From contig CAYUIG010000019.1 of NCBI GenBank assembly GCA_964444685.1, positions 1 through 64,000 of the forward strand: 64,000 bases of DNA, in the 5' to 3' direction. This DNA comes from CAYUIG01 sp964444685 (GTDB lineage: Bacteria; Gemmatimonadota; Gemmatimonadetes; Longimicrobiales; RSA9). Each line of letters starts with the position of its first letter. Positions within the stretch are counted from its first letter, which is position 1. Positions 31,219 to 41,835 of the stretch are shown here, piece after piece. The position numbers and the translations under genes are program-made. A model generated the notes under the pieces. The model ran no database searches. It saw nothing but the letters and a program-made list of their open reading frames with translations, and had not been told where the DNA came from.

Positions 31219-31296
31219 TGCTTCTCGCCGCCCGGCAGAAGCGTATCGGTTGATCCAAAGGGCTTGCCGCTGTTACCTTTTCCCAGTCAACGACAC

Positions 31297-31379
31297 GCGA
31301 AAGTGGCGGAACTGGTAGACGCGCGAGACTTAGGATCTCGTGGGCGCTGCCCTTGGGGGTTCGAGTCCCCCCTTTCGCA
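31297..31379 (+). tRNA. tRNA-Leu, anticodon UAG
   Basis: An 83-nt gene. The acceptor stem GCGAAAG pairs with CTTTCGC, with discriminator A. The anticodon stem CGAGA/TCTCG encloses the loop CTTAGGA, giving anticodon TAG (reads CUA and related Leu codons). The long variable arm (GGGCGCTGCCC) is typical of class II Leu tRNA, and the T arm has GGGGGTTCGAGTCCCCC. The CCA end is not encoded. It lies 24 bases upstream of tig. Confidence 0.97.
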
Positions 31380-31403
31380 CTCCGCCGATCCCGGAAGCCC
31401 CGC

Positions 31404-32678
31404 ATGGCCGCGGACGCCGATCTGAAGATTTCGATGGAAGCGCCCGCCGCCTGGGAGCGGCGGTTGACGATCACCGTGCCCGCGGAGCGGGTGGCGCGGG
31501 AGCGACGCGCCACGGCCGACCGCGTCTCCCGTCGCATCCGCCTGCCCGGCTTCCGCAAGGGGAAGGTCCCGACCGCGATCGTCGAGAAGCGCTTCGGCCC
31601 CGCGATCGAACAGGAAGCGATCGAGAAGGTGATCGGGGACGCGTACCGCGAGGCCGTCGAGCAGCAGGGGCTGCAGCCGATCACGCAGGGCTCGATCGGC
31701 CGCATCGATTATCAGTCCGGCTCGGACCTCACCTTCGATGTGGATCTGGAGGTCCGTCCCGAGATCGAGCTGGCGCGGCTCGGCGGGTTCGTCGTCGAGC
31801 CGACGCGGCCCGTCGTCGATGATGCAGAGATCGATCGTGTCATCGAACGGCTGCGCGACGAGCAGGCGGCGTGGCAGCCGGTCTCCGGCGAATATCCGCT
31901 GATCGGTGACATGGTGCGCGTCGAGCTGACGCCGCAGCCCGATGAAGGCGAGCCGGCGCCCGCGACGCGCGCATACGAGCTCGTGCTCGGTGAGGGTCAG
32001 TCGCTGCCGCAGATCGAGGATGCGATCCGCACGCTGACCGAAGGCGAGGAGAACGACTTCACCGTGAACCTGCCCGTGGATCCGGAGCAGCCCACGGGTG
32101 AAACGAAGCCGCACCGGCTGCACATCCGCCTGCTGGATGTGCGGCGACCGGAGCGGCCCGAGGTGAACGACGAGTTCGCGCGCTCGCTCGGCGAGTTCGC
32201 GAACCTGGACGAGTTGCGTGCGCGCATCCGCGACGACCTCGGCGTCGAGGCGGACCGCGAGGCGGAGCGGGATGTTCGCCGCAAGCTGATCGCACAGATC
32301 CTCGAGGCGAACGCGTTCGACGTGCCTGCGTCCATGCTGGACCAGTACGTGGCCGGTGTCTTGCCGGCGCGGGAAGGCGAGGACGACGAACGGCTGCAGA
32401 CGCTGCGCACCGAGCTCCGCCCCGCCGCGGAGACTGCGCTCCGCCGGCTGCTCGTGATCCAGCGCGTCGCCGAAATGGAATCGCTCAGCGCGACCGAATC
32501 CGAAGTGGATGCGCGCGTCGAGCAGATCGCGGAGCGGCTCGGCCGCCCCGCAGCGGAAGTGAAGGCACAGCTCGGAAAGAACGGCCGGCTGGCCGAACTC
32601 GAGGAGGAGATCACCGAGGACAAGGTGTTCGAGTACCTCAAGGGGCTGTCGACGATCAAACCGGCGTCGGCCGCATGA
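31404..32678 (+). CDS. tig: Trigger factor
   Basis: Ribosome-associated chaperone and prolyl isomerase. It has 424 residues. The ribosome-binding loop IRLPGFRKGKVP is intact; an FKBP-like domain covers about 160-245 (IGDMVRVELTPQP to HRLHIRLLDVRRPE), and the C-terminal chaperone arms follow. The open frame extends back into tRNA-Leu, but the ATG at 31404 is the first sensible start. ClpP starts in the ATGA of its stop. Confidence 0.97.
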   Translation: MAADADLKISMEAPAAWERRLTITVPAERVARERRATADRVSRRIRLPGFRKGKVPTAIVEKRFGPAIEQEAIEKVIGDAYREAVEQQGLQPITQGSIGRIDYQSGSDLTFDVDLEVRPEIELARLGGFVVEPTRPVVDDAEIDRVIERLRDEQAAWQPVSGEYPLIGDMVRVELTPQPDEGEPAPATRAYELVLGEGQSLPQIEDAIRTLTEGEENDFTVNLPVDPEQPTGETKPHRLHIRLLDVRRPERPEVNDEFARSLGEFANLDELRARIRDDLGVEADREAERDVRRKLIAQILEANAFDVPASMLDQYVAGVLPAREGEDDERLQTLRTELRPAAETALRRLLVIQRVAEMESLSATESEVDARVEQIAERLGRPAAEVKAQLGKNGRLAELEEEITEDKVFEYLKGLSTIKPASAA

Positions 32679-33364
32679 GCGGACGCAGACCGGTTTCCAA
32701 CCGGGGTGGTGACGAAGGGATGCAGAACGTGATCTATCCGCCGTACGTGATCGAGCGCAGCACGCGCGGCGAGCGGAGCTACGACATATTCAGCCGGCTG
32801 CTCATGGACCGCATCGTGTTCCTGGGCAGTCCGATCGATGACAACGTCGCGAACATCGTGATCGCGCAGCTGCTGTTCCTGGAGGCGGATGATCCCGAGA
32901 AGGACATCTACCTCTACATCAACTCGCCCGGCGGCAGCGTGTACGCGGGTCTCGCGATCTACGACACCATGCAGTACCTGAAGGCGCCGGTCGCGACGAT
33001 GTGCATGGGGCTGGCGGCTTCGATGGGATCGCTGCTGCTCGCGACCGGTGCACAAGGCAAGCGCAGCGCGCTGCCGAACTCGCGCATCATGATCCATCAG
33101 CCGTCGGGCGGCAGCACGGGCACGGCGGCGGACATCGAGATCGCGGCGAAGGAGATCCTCTACGCGCGCGAGCGGCTGAACGAGATCCTCGCCCGGCACA
33201 CGGGCCAGCCCATCGAGCGGATCGCCGATGACGTGGATCGCGACCGGTTCATGAGCCCGCAGGAGGCGAAGGAATACGGGATCATCGACCACGTCGTGAC
33301 GCACAAGGGCGAAGTAGTGTCCGAGCAGGTGAAGGAAAGCCGCTCTCACGACGAAGAGCGGTAG
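32675..33364 (+). CDS. clpP: ATP-dependent Clp protease proteolytic subunit
   Basis: Serine protease that forms the tetradecameric chamber used by ClpX. It has 229 residues; the catalytic triad is Ser116 (GLAASMGS), His141 (MIHQP) and Asp186 (ADDVDRDRFM). The start overlaps the tig stop; a second ATG at 32720 (MQNVIYPPYVIERS) is where family similarity begins, so the first 15 residues may be a pro-sequence. ClpX follows after 41 bases. Confidence 0.97.
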   Translation: MSGRRPVSNRGGDEGMQNVIYPPYVIERSTRGERSYDIFSRLLMDRIVFLGSPIDDNVANIVIAQLLFLEADDPEKDIYLYINSPGGSVYAGLAIYDTMQYLKAPVATMCMGLAASMGSLLLATGAQGKRSALPNSRIMIHQPSGGSTGTAADIEIAAKEILYARERLNEILARHTGQPIERIADDVDRDRFMSPQEAKEYGIIDHVVTHKGEVVSEQVKESRSHDEER

Positions 33365-33405
33365 CCGGCCGTCGAGCCGGCGGAGAGCATACGGGGAAGC
33401 GAATC

Positions 33406-34644
<1,239 letters not shown>

Positions 34645-34659
34645 GCCGTTCCCGCGCCC

Positions 34660-35274
34660 CTGGTCATCCGGGCCGTCGAGTTCGCGGGGGCGGTCGCGCG
34701 ACCGGGGCAGGCGCCGCCCGGGGCGCTGCCGCAGGTGGCGTTCTCCGGCCGCTCGAACGTCGGCAAGTCCAGCCTCATCAACAGGCTCCTCGGCCGGCCG
34801 CGCGCGAAGGTCGCGCGCGTTTCCAGCACGCCCGGCAAGACCCAGGAAATCAACTTCTACCGCGTCGCCGCCGAGTGGGACGGGCGGACGCGCGAGTTCT
34901 TCCTCGTCGACCTGCCCGGCTACGGCTATGCACGCGCGCCGACGGCGGTTCGGGATGCGTGGCGTCCGCTGATCGAGTCCTATCTCGCGGCCAACCCGAA
35001 GCTCGAGGGAATCGTGCAGCTCCTCGACGTCCGGCACGACCCGACCGAACAGGACCTCCAGATGCTGGGGTATCTCGGAGAGCTGGGCTTGCCCGTACTG
35101 ATCGTCCTCACCAAGGTGGACAAGCTGAAGACGCAGGCCCGGCGCGAGCGGGTCGCGAAGCTCACGGGTGACCTCGGCCTCGATTCCGAGCAAGTGATCC
35201 CCTTCTCCGCCGTGACCGGCGAGGGTCGCGACGAGGTGCTGGGCGGCGTGGCCGCCCTCCTGGAGGATGCATGA
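34660..35274 (+). CDS. engB: Ribosome-biogenesis GTPase EngB (YsxC/YihA), start codon uncertain
   Basis: GTPase needed for 50S assembly. The G1 motif GRSNVGKSS, the G2/G3 region SSTPGKTQEINFY and DLPGYGYA, G4 TKVD and G5 FSAV are all present. The family needs about 25 residues before GRSN; here that stretch (VIRAVEFAGAVARPG...PQVAF) is present in frame but has no ATG, GTG or TTG. The best upstream start is CTG at 34660 (204 residues). GTG at 34735 (179 residues) would remove the first strand. A strong AGGAGG (34634-34639) lies 20 bases before the CTG. Confidence 0.88.
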   Translation: MVIRAVEFAGAVARPGQAPPGALPQVAFSGRSNVGKSSLINRLLGRPRAKVARVSSTPGKTQEINFYRVAAEWDGRTREFFLVDLPGYGYARAPTAVRDAWRPLIESYLAANPKLEGIVQLLDVRHDPTEQDLQMLGYLGELGLPVLIVLTKVDKLKTQARRERVAKLTGDLGLDSEQVIPFSAVTGEGRDEVLGGVAALLEDA

Positions 35275-35879
35275 AGCGATCGTTCTGGGCGTTTCTTCTC
35301 GTCTCCGCATGCGCCGCGCCTTCGGGCGCCGCACCCGGCGGACCGATGCCCGCGGATCCAGCGGGCGAGGTGGCGGACACGTCGGCCGCGCTGGTGCCGC
35401 CCCGGCTCGGCACGCTGAAGCAGGATGAGGCGACCGTGGCGCTGCGCCAGGGTCCGCTGCTCATCAAGGTCACGCCGCTCACCGAGCGCGTGATCCGTCT
35501 GCTCGCGCCGGACTCGTACGACCGGCTGCATGCACTCGCGGAGAATCGGCGTCTCGAGCTCGCCGATCCCGCCGAGCTCTTCCTCGTTTCGTTCTTCAGC
35601 TACGAGCCGGACGTGGCGTATCAGCCGGAAGATCTCCAGATCGCCCAGCAGGGGCGCCTGCTCCGACCGCTCGCCGTGCTGCCGGTGACGGGTGACTTCG
35701 GGCGGCAGCGCCTCAACCAGCAGGAAACGCAGATGGCAGTCTTCGCGTTCGAGCCGCCGATCGATTACGACCGCACCTTCTTCGTCCGCTACGGTTCGGG
35801 ACAGAGCGACGAATGGGCGCGCATCATTCCGCGCCTCGAAGCCGAGCGCGCGAAGGTGCGCGCACGCGGAGGCCTGTGA
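35271..35879 (+). CDS. Predicted lipoprotein of unknown function
   Basis: A 202-residue protein with signal MKRSFWAFLLVSAC (lipid-attachment Cys14) and a mature domain rich in short strands. The start overlaps the engB stop (ATGA) and its stop overlaps the following start (TGATG), so the three are co-translated. The phrase GPLLIKVTPLTERVIRLLAPD and the segment FAFEPPIDYDRTFFVRYGS are well ordered but match no family I know. Probably periplasmic. Confidence 0.65.
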   Translation: MKRSFWAFLLVSACAAPSGAAPGGPMPADPAGEVADTSAALVPPRLGTLKQDEATVALRQGPLLIKVTPLTERVIRLLAPDSYDRLHALAENRRLELADPAELFLVSFFSYEPDVAYQPEDLQIAQQGRLLRPLAVLPVTGDFGRQRLNQQETQMAVFAFEPPIDYDRTFFVRYGSGQSDEWARIIPRLEAERAKVRARGGL

Positions 35880-36757
35880 TGCGCCGCCTCCTGCTCGCGC
35901 TGTTCGCGCTCTCGGCCGCGCCCGCAGCCGCGCAGGAGGAGTTCGACGTGTGGGTGGCGGAACTCCGGCTCGATGCGGATGGACGCGTGACCGGTGTCGG
36001 CGCGCCGTCGAACATCACGGACCGCCCCGGCTACGACAATCAGCCGTGGTTCCTCCCGGATGGAAGCGCGTTGCTGTACACGTCCAGGCGTGACGGCCAG
36101 GTCGACGTGTTCCGCTACGACTTCGCATCCAGATCGGCGACCCGGATCACGAACACGCCCGAACACGAGTTCAGTCCATCGCTTGCGCAGGATGGCGAGC
36201 TGCTGGTCGTGCGTTGGGCGAACGACATGTCGACCGGTGCGCTCTGGCGCTATTCGCCCGCAGGTGCGCCGATCGCCGAGGCCACGGGCAGCGTGTCGCG
36301 CATCGGCTACTACGCCGAAGCCGGTCCCGACCATTTCGTCGTGTTCGTCAACGACTCCGTGCAGACGATCGGCGTCACGAACCGGCGCGATGGATCGTTT
36401 CGCAGGATCGCGGAACGGTTCGGCGGTTCGCCGCCGAAGACCATACCGGGACGCGCTGCGTCCGCGAGCTACATGATCGTTGATGAAGCGGGTGAGCGCT
36501 GGATCGCAGCGTACGATGTCGCGAGCGGTGAGACGACTCCGATCGTGAGGCCGCGCGGTCGCCAGACGCATTATGCATGGACGCCCGCGGGCGAGATCCT
36601 GATGGCGGAAGGATCCGCGCTGTACGCGTTCCGACCCGGCAATGCGGACTGGCGCCTCGTCGGCGACTTCGATCAGCCGGGACTTGCCAGGATCACGCGG
36701 ATCAGCGTGAGTTCGGACGGTCGCCGCATCGCCGTCGTGGGGGAACCCGCGGGCTGA
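35879..36757 (+). CDS. Secreted WD40-like (TolB-type) beta-propeller protein
   Basis: A 292-residue exported protein with signal MRRLLLALFALSAAPAAA. It consists of repeated blades of the PD40/TolB type, for example QPWFLPDGSALLYTSRRDGQ followed by VDVFRYD and ITNTPEHEFSPSLAQDGELLVV. Such proteins bind peptides or envelope partners. It starts in the stop codon of the lipoprotein gene, suggesting a shared envelope role. Confidence 0.75.
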   Translation: MRRLLLALFALSAAPAAAQEEFDVWVAELRLDADGRVTGVGAPSNITDRPGYDNQPWFLPDGSALLYTSRRDGQVDVFRYDFASRSATRITNTPEHEFSPSLAQDGELLVVRWANDMSTGALWRYSPAGAPIAEATGSVSRIGYYAEAGPDHFVVFVNDSVQTIGVTNRRDGSFRRIAERFGGSPPKTIPGRAASASYMIVDEAGERWIAAYDVASGETTPIVRPRGRQTHYAWTPAGEILMAEGSALYAFRPGNADWRLVGDFDQPGLARITRISVSSDGRRIAVVGEPAG

Positions 36758-36798
36758 TCCTTCCCCTGTTGCAGCAGGGCATCTCAGAGGAGGCTGTC

Positions 36799-37194
36799 AT
36801 GCAGCTCGCCGTGTACGTGAACTATCGCGGCCGATGCGAGGAAGCCTTCCGGTACTACGAGCAGCACCTCGGCGCCACCGTCGAGCGCATGGTTTTTCAT
36901 CGCGACATGCCGAACCCGCAGCTGCCGGCCGACTGGGGAGACAAGGTTCTCCACGCGCGCATCGCGATCGGGTCCACGATCATCATGGGTGCGGACATTC
37001 CCAACGCCGAGCCCATGCGCAGCGCGTATCTCACGCTGCTCGTGGACAGCGAGGCGGAGGCGGAACGGGTCCATGCCGCTCTCACCGAGGGTGGCGAAGT
37101 GTTCATGGAGATGCAGAAGACGCCCTTTGCCAACCGCTTCGCCATGCTGCGCGACCGGTTCGGGGCATCATGGATGCTGCTGCACCAACCGTAA
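36799..37194 (+). CDS. VOC-superfamily protein, PhnB-like
   Basis: A 131-residue vicinal-oxygen-chelate protein. It has the PhnB/YjdN-type opening LAVYVNYRGRCEEAFRYYEQHLGA, the central HARIAIGSTIIMGADIP and the closing FANRFAMLRDRFGASWML. The ribosome site GAGGAGG (36787-36793) is strong. Function in this group is unknown and the usual metal ligands are degenerate; close relatives lack known enzyme activity. The mono-cluster ferredoxin gene follows 10 bases later. Confidence 0.85.
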   Translation: MQLAVYVNYRGRCEEAFRYYEQHLGATVERMVFHRDMPNPQLPADWGDKVLHARIAIGSTIIMGADIPNAEPMRSAYLTLLVDSEAEAERVHAALTEGGEVFMEMQKTPFANRFAMLRDRFGASWMLLHQP

Positions 37195-37204
37195 GGGAGG
37201 AGCC

Positions 37205-37462
37205 ATGCCCAAACGCATCCAGGCCTACAAGACGGCCGACATCACCGTCACCTTCGACCCGAACATCTGCATCCACTCGGGCGTCTGCCTGCGCGGCCTT
37301 CCCATGGTGTTCGACGTGCGGCGGCGCGACTGGGTGCGCGCGTACGCCGCGCCGGCGCAGGAAGTGGCCGCGCAGATCCGTCGCTGCCCGTCCGGCGCGC
37401 TGCAGTACACGCTCGCGGCCGAACCGCAATCCGCGAGCGGCGAGGCGGCTTCGGCAGAGTGA
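37205..37462 (+). CDS. One-cluster ferredoxin-like protein (Fer4_19/DUF1271 type)
   Basis: An 85-residue protein. The divergent 4Fe-4S mono-cluster pattern is visible: Cys in PNICIHSGVC, and a C-terminal CPSGAL motif about 40 residues later. Only three to four cysteines are available in this arrangement, as in the DUF1271 family. Likely a small electron carrier or an iron-sulfur regulatory protein. GGAGG is directly upstream. It ends 52 bases from the stop of the convergent SRPBCC gene. Confidence 0.8.
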   Translation: MPKRIQAYKTADITVTFDPNICIHSGVCLRGLPMVFDVRRRDWVRAYAAPAQEVAAQIRRCPSGALQYTLAAEPQSASGEAASAE

Positions 37463-37477
37463 TCGCGGCGAACGCGA

Positions 37478-37497
37478 CGGCCGGGCGATTCCGGCCG
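37478..37497. terminator. Hairpin between convergent ferredoxin and SRPBCC genes
   Basis: Perfect seven-bp stem CGGCCGG/CCGGCCG around a six-base loop, midway between two converging stops. It could end transcription from both sides. No U-runs. Confidence 0.45.
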
Positions 37498-37514
37498 CCG
37501 CGTCTCAGCCGCAA

Positions 37515-38324
37515 TCAGGTCGTGGCCATCGGGAACTGCGCCTCGAGCCACGACTGCCAGATCGGCGTCTCGCGCGCCACGGCCCCGGTCGCCTGTTCGC
37601 CGTACAGATAGAAGGTGATCGCCGCCATCACCGTGTCGCCGAACTCGATCGTGTACAACGCGGCGATGCCGGGTGACGGCAGATCCAGACGCAGCAGCGC
37701 GCCGTAGGGATTCTCGCCGAGACGCTCGACCACGCCGCCCATCGCCGGCACGCCCGACGGTACCGCCCACGTCTGGCCGTCGCTCAATCCGTTCAGTCCC
37801 AGCGAGGATGACAGCGTTGCCCACACATCCGCCGGCGTGCCCGCGCCCGGCGCCATCACCTGCATCATCGCGCTGCGCTGCCCGCGGAAGTGCGTGAGAT
37901 AGAGCCGCAGCACCCGGAAGATGCCCGGCCAGCCCTCCTCGGCCCCGGTCAGCTGGCCGTCCCAGTCGTCCGTGCTCGCGAACAGACTCTGCACCACGCG
38001 CACGACACACGTCCCGCCCGCTCGTGCTTCGACAACGAACTCCGTGGCGATCGGTGGTGAACCCGGAACCCAGCCATCCGACTCGCGCACGAACTTCCGC
38101 GGCGGGTCCCATTCCGTGACCACCGACTGCAGCTGCATGCCTGGACCGAACTCCAGCGTGAAGGCGACGGGTTTCCCATCGCGCTCTTCAGACGTGGCCG
38201 GAACGAACCAGGACGAGATGCCCGGCCCTGTCGCGATCGCCTCCCATACTTCTTCCGGTGTGCCCGGAACCTCTACTTCCACCTGAATCGAACGACGCCC
38301 GGATGCTTCCACACTGACGCTCAT
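37515..38324 (-). CDS. SRPBCC (AHSA1-like) domain protein
   Basis: A 269-residue protein of the START/AHSA1 superfamily, with the diagnostic opening VEVPGTPEEVWEAIATGPGISSWFVP and the later WDPPRKFVRES segment. Residues 1-150 hold one domain; the remainder may be a second diverged copy. The ATG at 38324 overlaps the stop of the upstream ArsR gene (ATGA); a GTG two codons earlier is possible. ArsR plus AHSA1-like pairs are common and the SRPBCC protein may bind a hydrophobic ligand, but this is not established. Confidence 0.88.
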   Translation of the reverse strand: MSVSVEASGRRSIQVEVEVPGTPEEVWEAIATGPGISSWFVPATSEERDGKPVAFTLEFGPGMQLQSVVTEWDPPRKFVRESDGWVPGSPPIATEFVVEARAGGTCVVRVVQSLFASTDDWDGQLTGAEEGWPGIFRVLRLYLTHFRGQRSAMMQVMAPGAGTPADVWATLSSSLGLNGLSDGQTWAVPSGVPAMGGVVERLGENPYGALLRLDLPSPGIAALYTIEFGDTVMAAITFYLYGEQATGAVARETPIWQSWLEAQFPMATT

Positions 38325-38923
38325 GACCACTCCTCGGGTTGGGTGTTCTGCGGTAGGGGATGCGACACGATCACGAGGCGGTGTGCTCTCCCGCCGGGCG
38401 CCGAGTCGTCGTGATACTTCGATACCAGCTGCGCAATCGCGTCCGTCAGATCGCGGCTGAACGCCGCACGTTCCGCCGCTGATCGAAAGCGCACTTCCGT
38501 GTCCACCGCGAGCGTCGCGAGCCGCTTGCCCGCTTCGTTCGCGCGACGCAGCAGGCTGCCGACTTCACGGATCAGCCGCGCACCCAGGGCGATCAGATAG
38601 CTCGCGGACAGACGATCCGCTTCGCGCTTCGCATCGACCGCCGCCGGACCCAGTGCGCCCGGCGACACCACGTACGAGGCCGCCGTCGCCACCAGCAGCC
38701 GCTCCGTCAGGCCGCCCCACCGGCGTTCCTCGGCAAGACGCACCAGCCCGTGCGACTCCAGCGCGCGCAGATGGTAGTTCACCTTCTGCCGCGGTACGCC
38801 TACGCGCGTCGCCAGCGTCGCCGCCGACGCGGGTTCCGCCAGTTCGGCCAGCAGCCGGCTCCGCACCGGCTCCAGTGCGACGGTCGCCGCCGCCGGATCC
38901 TCGATGACCTCGATCTCACGCAT
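38321..38923 (-). CDS. ArsR-type winged-helix repressor
   Basis: A 200-residue transcription factor with an N-terminal winged helix (about 12-75; PVRSRLLAELAEPASAATLA, then RVGVPRQKVNYHLRALESHGLV). The rest is helical and may sense a ligand. It has no metal-binding cysteines of the classical ArsR type. A perfect inverted repeat on its own promoter and coupling to the SRPBCC gene point to autoregulation. The ATG at 38923 is the predicted first transcribed base. Confidence 0.88.
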   Translation of the reverse strand: MREIEVIEDPAAATVALEPVRSRLLAELAEPASAATLATRVGVPRQKVNYHLRALESHGLVRLAEERRWGGLTERLLVATAASYVVSPGALGPAAVDAKREADRLSASYLIALGARLIREVGSLLRRANEAGKRLATLAVDTEVRFRSAAERAAFSRDLTDAIAQLVSKYHDDSAPGGRAHRLVIVSHPLPQNTQPEEWS

Positions 38924-38929
38924 GGCTCC

Positions 38930-38959
38930 ATGATACGCTTTGACAATATTTCTTGTCAA
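38930..38959 (-). promoter_or_regulatory. Sigma70 promoter of the ArsR-SRPBCC operon
   Basis: Reading leftwards: TTGACA (38959-38954), an 18-base spacer, and TATCAT (38935-38930), close to consensus (six and five of six). Position 38923, the A of the ATG, is seven bases past the -10, which predicts a leaderless mRNA. Confidence 0.75.
38940..38959. promoter_or_regulatory. Perfect palindromic operator overlapping the -35
   Basis: TTGACAA, six bases, TTGTCAA is a perfect seven-bp inverted repeat. It covers the -35 box and spacer of the ArsR promoter, the classical spot for a repressor. Binding by the adjacent ArsR protein is inferred. Confidence 0.7.
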
Positions 38960-39046
38960 GGCCGCTGTGCGAGGGGTGTGAGGCCGGGGTCCGCTCCGCA
39001 GGGGAGCAGTTCGGCAGGGACGCGCCGCGGGGGGCCGGGGCCGCCC

Positions 39047-39184
39047 GGCCAAGTTCCCAAAGTGCGGCGTCTGGTTGGGGGACCTTGGAGGTTTGCCCGC
39101 CCGGGGCGGTCAACTTCCCGGGGTCCGGTGTGGCCGAGGACTGGCTTGGGAAGTTCACCGGTGCCAGGACGGGTCAACTTCCCG
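39047..39184 (+). repeat. Degenerate repeat with GGTCAACTTCCCG motif, about 62-bp spacing
   Basis: GGTCAACTTCCCG occurs at 39108 and 39172; a variant GGCCAAGTTCCC at 39047. Spacings are 61 and 64 bases, close to the 60-bp unit that follows. Intervening sequence is poorly conserved. Confidence 0.5.
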
Positions 39185-39334
39185 AAGTCGCAGTCATGTA
39201 TCGCGGATTGGGACGTTGCCGGTGCAACCAGGACGGGGGACTGAAGACGCCGGCTCGCCGCTCGAAAAGCTCACGAACCCCGGATTCGGATCCCTTGCGA
39301 GCAGCCCAGCGGTGTGGGACATCCCCGTGCACCA

Positions 39335-39600
39335 TTGCCGGCACGACTGCTCGAGCGGCTCCGATTCAGACGCGCGCACCCGAGCCGGCAATTATTGTCG
39401 GCAGCACTGATCGAGCCGCTCGGATNNNNNNNNNNNNNNNNNNNNNNNNNNNNNNNNNNNNNNNNNNNNNNNNNNNNNNNNNNNNNNNNNNNNNNNNNNN
39501 NNNNNNNNNNNNNNNNNNNNNNNNNCGGCAGCACTGATCGAGCCGCTCGGATTCGGACGCGCGCAGCCGAACCGGCAATTATCACCGGCAGGATTGCATG
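39335..39600 (+). repeat. 60-bp tandem repeat spanning the assembly gap
   Basis: The unit (opening ATTGTCGGCAGCACTG and continuing through ATCGAGCCGCTCGGATT to CCGGCAATTAT) starts at 39335 and 39395, and again after the N run with starts one unit (60 bases) apart at 39526 and 39586. Copies differ at several positions. The gap removes an unknown number of copies. Confidence 0.85.
39427..39525. other. Assembly gap (99 N)
   Basis: Run of 99 N inside the 60-bp tandem repeat; the true distance between flanks is unknown. Repeat collapse by short reads is the natural explanation. Confidence 0.99.
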
Positions 39601-39679
39601 CATCGGGAAAGCGCGACCATGTGCAGCCCTACCGGCAGTCCCACCCCGCCGGAAGAACCCGCCGAACAGCCCGCCGTAT

Positions 39680-39728
39680 GTCGCCCGCTGAAAGTCGCCC
39701 GTCGTACGTCGCCCGCCACGGGTCGCCC
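39680..39728. repeat. Second locus of the 14-bp GTCGCCC repeat
   Basis: Four copies at 39680, 39694, 39708 and 39722 with exact 14-base spacing. Relative to the sigma54 activator gene (minus strand) these read GGGCGAC and begin six bases past its stop, the same placement as the array behind dnaK. Confidence 0.85.
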
Positions 39729-39734
39729 GCGCCG

Positions 39735-41324
<1,590 letters not shown>

Positions 41325-41325
41325 C

Positions 41326-41835
41326 TCAGCCTCCGGGCGCGGGGTGGCGGCCGGTATCGACGCCACGCAGGAGCTGCACGGCGTGCTCGAGGAGCGGATC
41401 GAGCACCGCGATGCCGTCGCGCACGCCGCCCTCGCTGCCGGGAAGGTTGACGATCAGGACGGAGCCGCGCGTGCCCGCGATGCCGCGCGACAGCCAGCTC
41501 CACGGATTGGAATCCGCACCAAACGCGCGCAACGCCTCCGCGATGCCGGGCGCCTCGCGTGCGATGGCAACGCGCGTGGCCTCCGGCGTGACGTCGCGCG
41601 CGGTGAGGCCCGTTCCTCCGGTGGTGATCACGACATCGCAGTGGCCGGAGTCCGACAATCTGACGAGCGCGGCCAGAATCGCAGCGGCGTCGTCGCGGAC
41701 GACATCCCGGGATGCGAGCGTCCAGCCACGATCGACCACCCACGACGCCAGAGCATCCCCGCTCGCATCCGAGCGCGTTCCCGCGGAAACGCCGTCCGAT
41801 ACGGTGAGGATCGAGAGGCTGACCGGCCGGCTCAA
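41326..41835 (-). CDS. mog: Molybdopterin-binding protein, MogA/MoaB type
   Basis: Adenylylates molybdopterin before molybdate insertion. It has 169 residues, with SILTVSDGVSAGTRSDASGD and the signature TTGGTGLTARDVTPEAT followed by NLPGSEGGVRDG. No other molybdenum-cofactor gene is nearby. Its start overlaps the gcvT stop by four bases, and the sigma54 activator gene follows one base after its stop. Confidence 0.93.
   Translation of the reverse strand: MSRPVSLSILTVSDGVSAGTRSDASGDALASWVVDRGWTLASRDVVRDDAAAILAALVRLSDSGHCDVVITTGGTGLTARDVTPEATRVAIAREAPGIAEALRAFGADSNPWSWLSRGIAGTRGSVLIVNLPGSEGGVRDGIAVLDPLLEHAVQLLRGVDTGRHPAPGG

Larger units (their letters stand above)
38960..39734. other. Gene-free repeat region of about 775 bases
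   Basis: No open frame has family similarity and frames are broken. It holds three spaced (C/G)TCAACTTCCC-like motifs (39047-39184), a 60-bp tandem repeat with an assembly gap (39335-39600) and the second GTCGCCC array (39680-39728). Confidence 0.75.

Noticed and set aside
39335..39600. CRISPR array in the repeat region
   Set aside because: Units are directly tandem at 60 bases with no unique spacers and no cas genes nearby.
38953..39600. Small open frames in the gene-free repeat region
   Set aside because: They run through the N gap or repeats, lack ribosome sites and have no similarity to any family I know.
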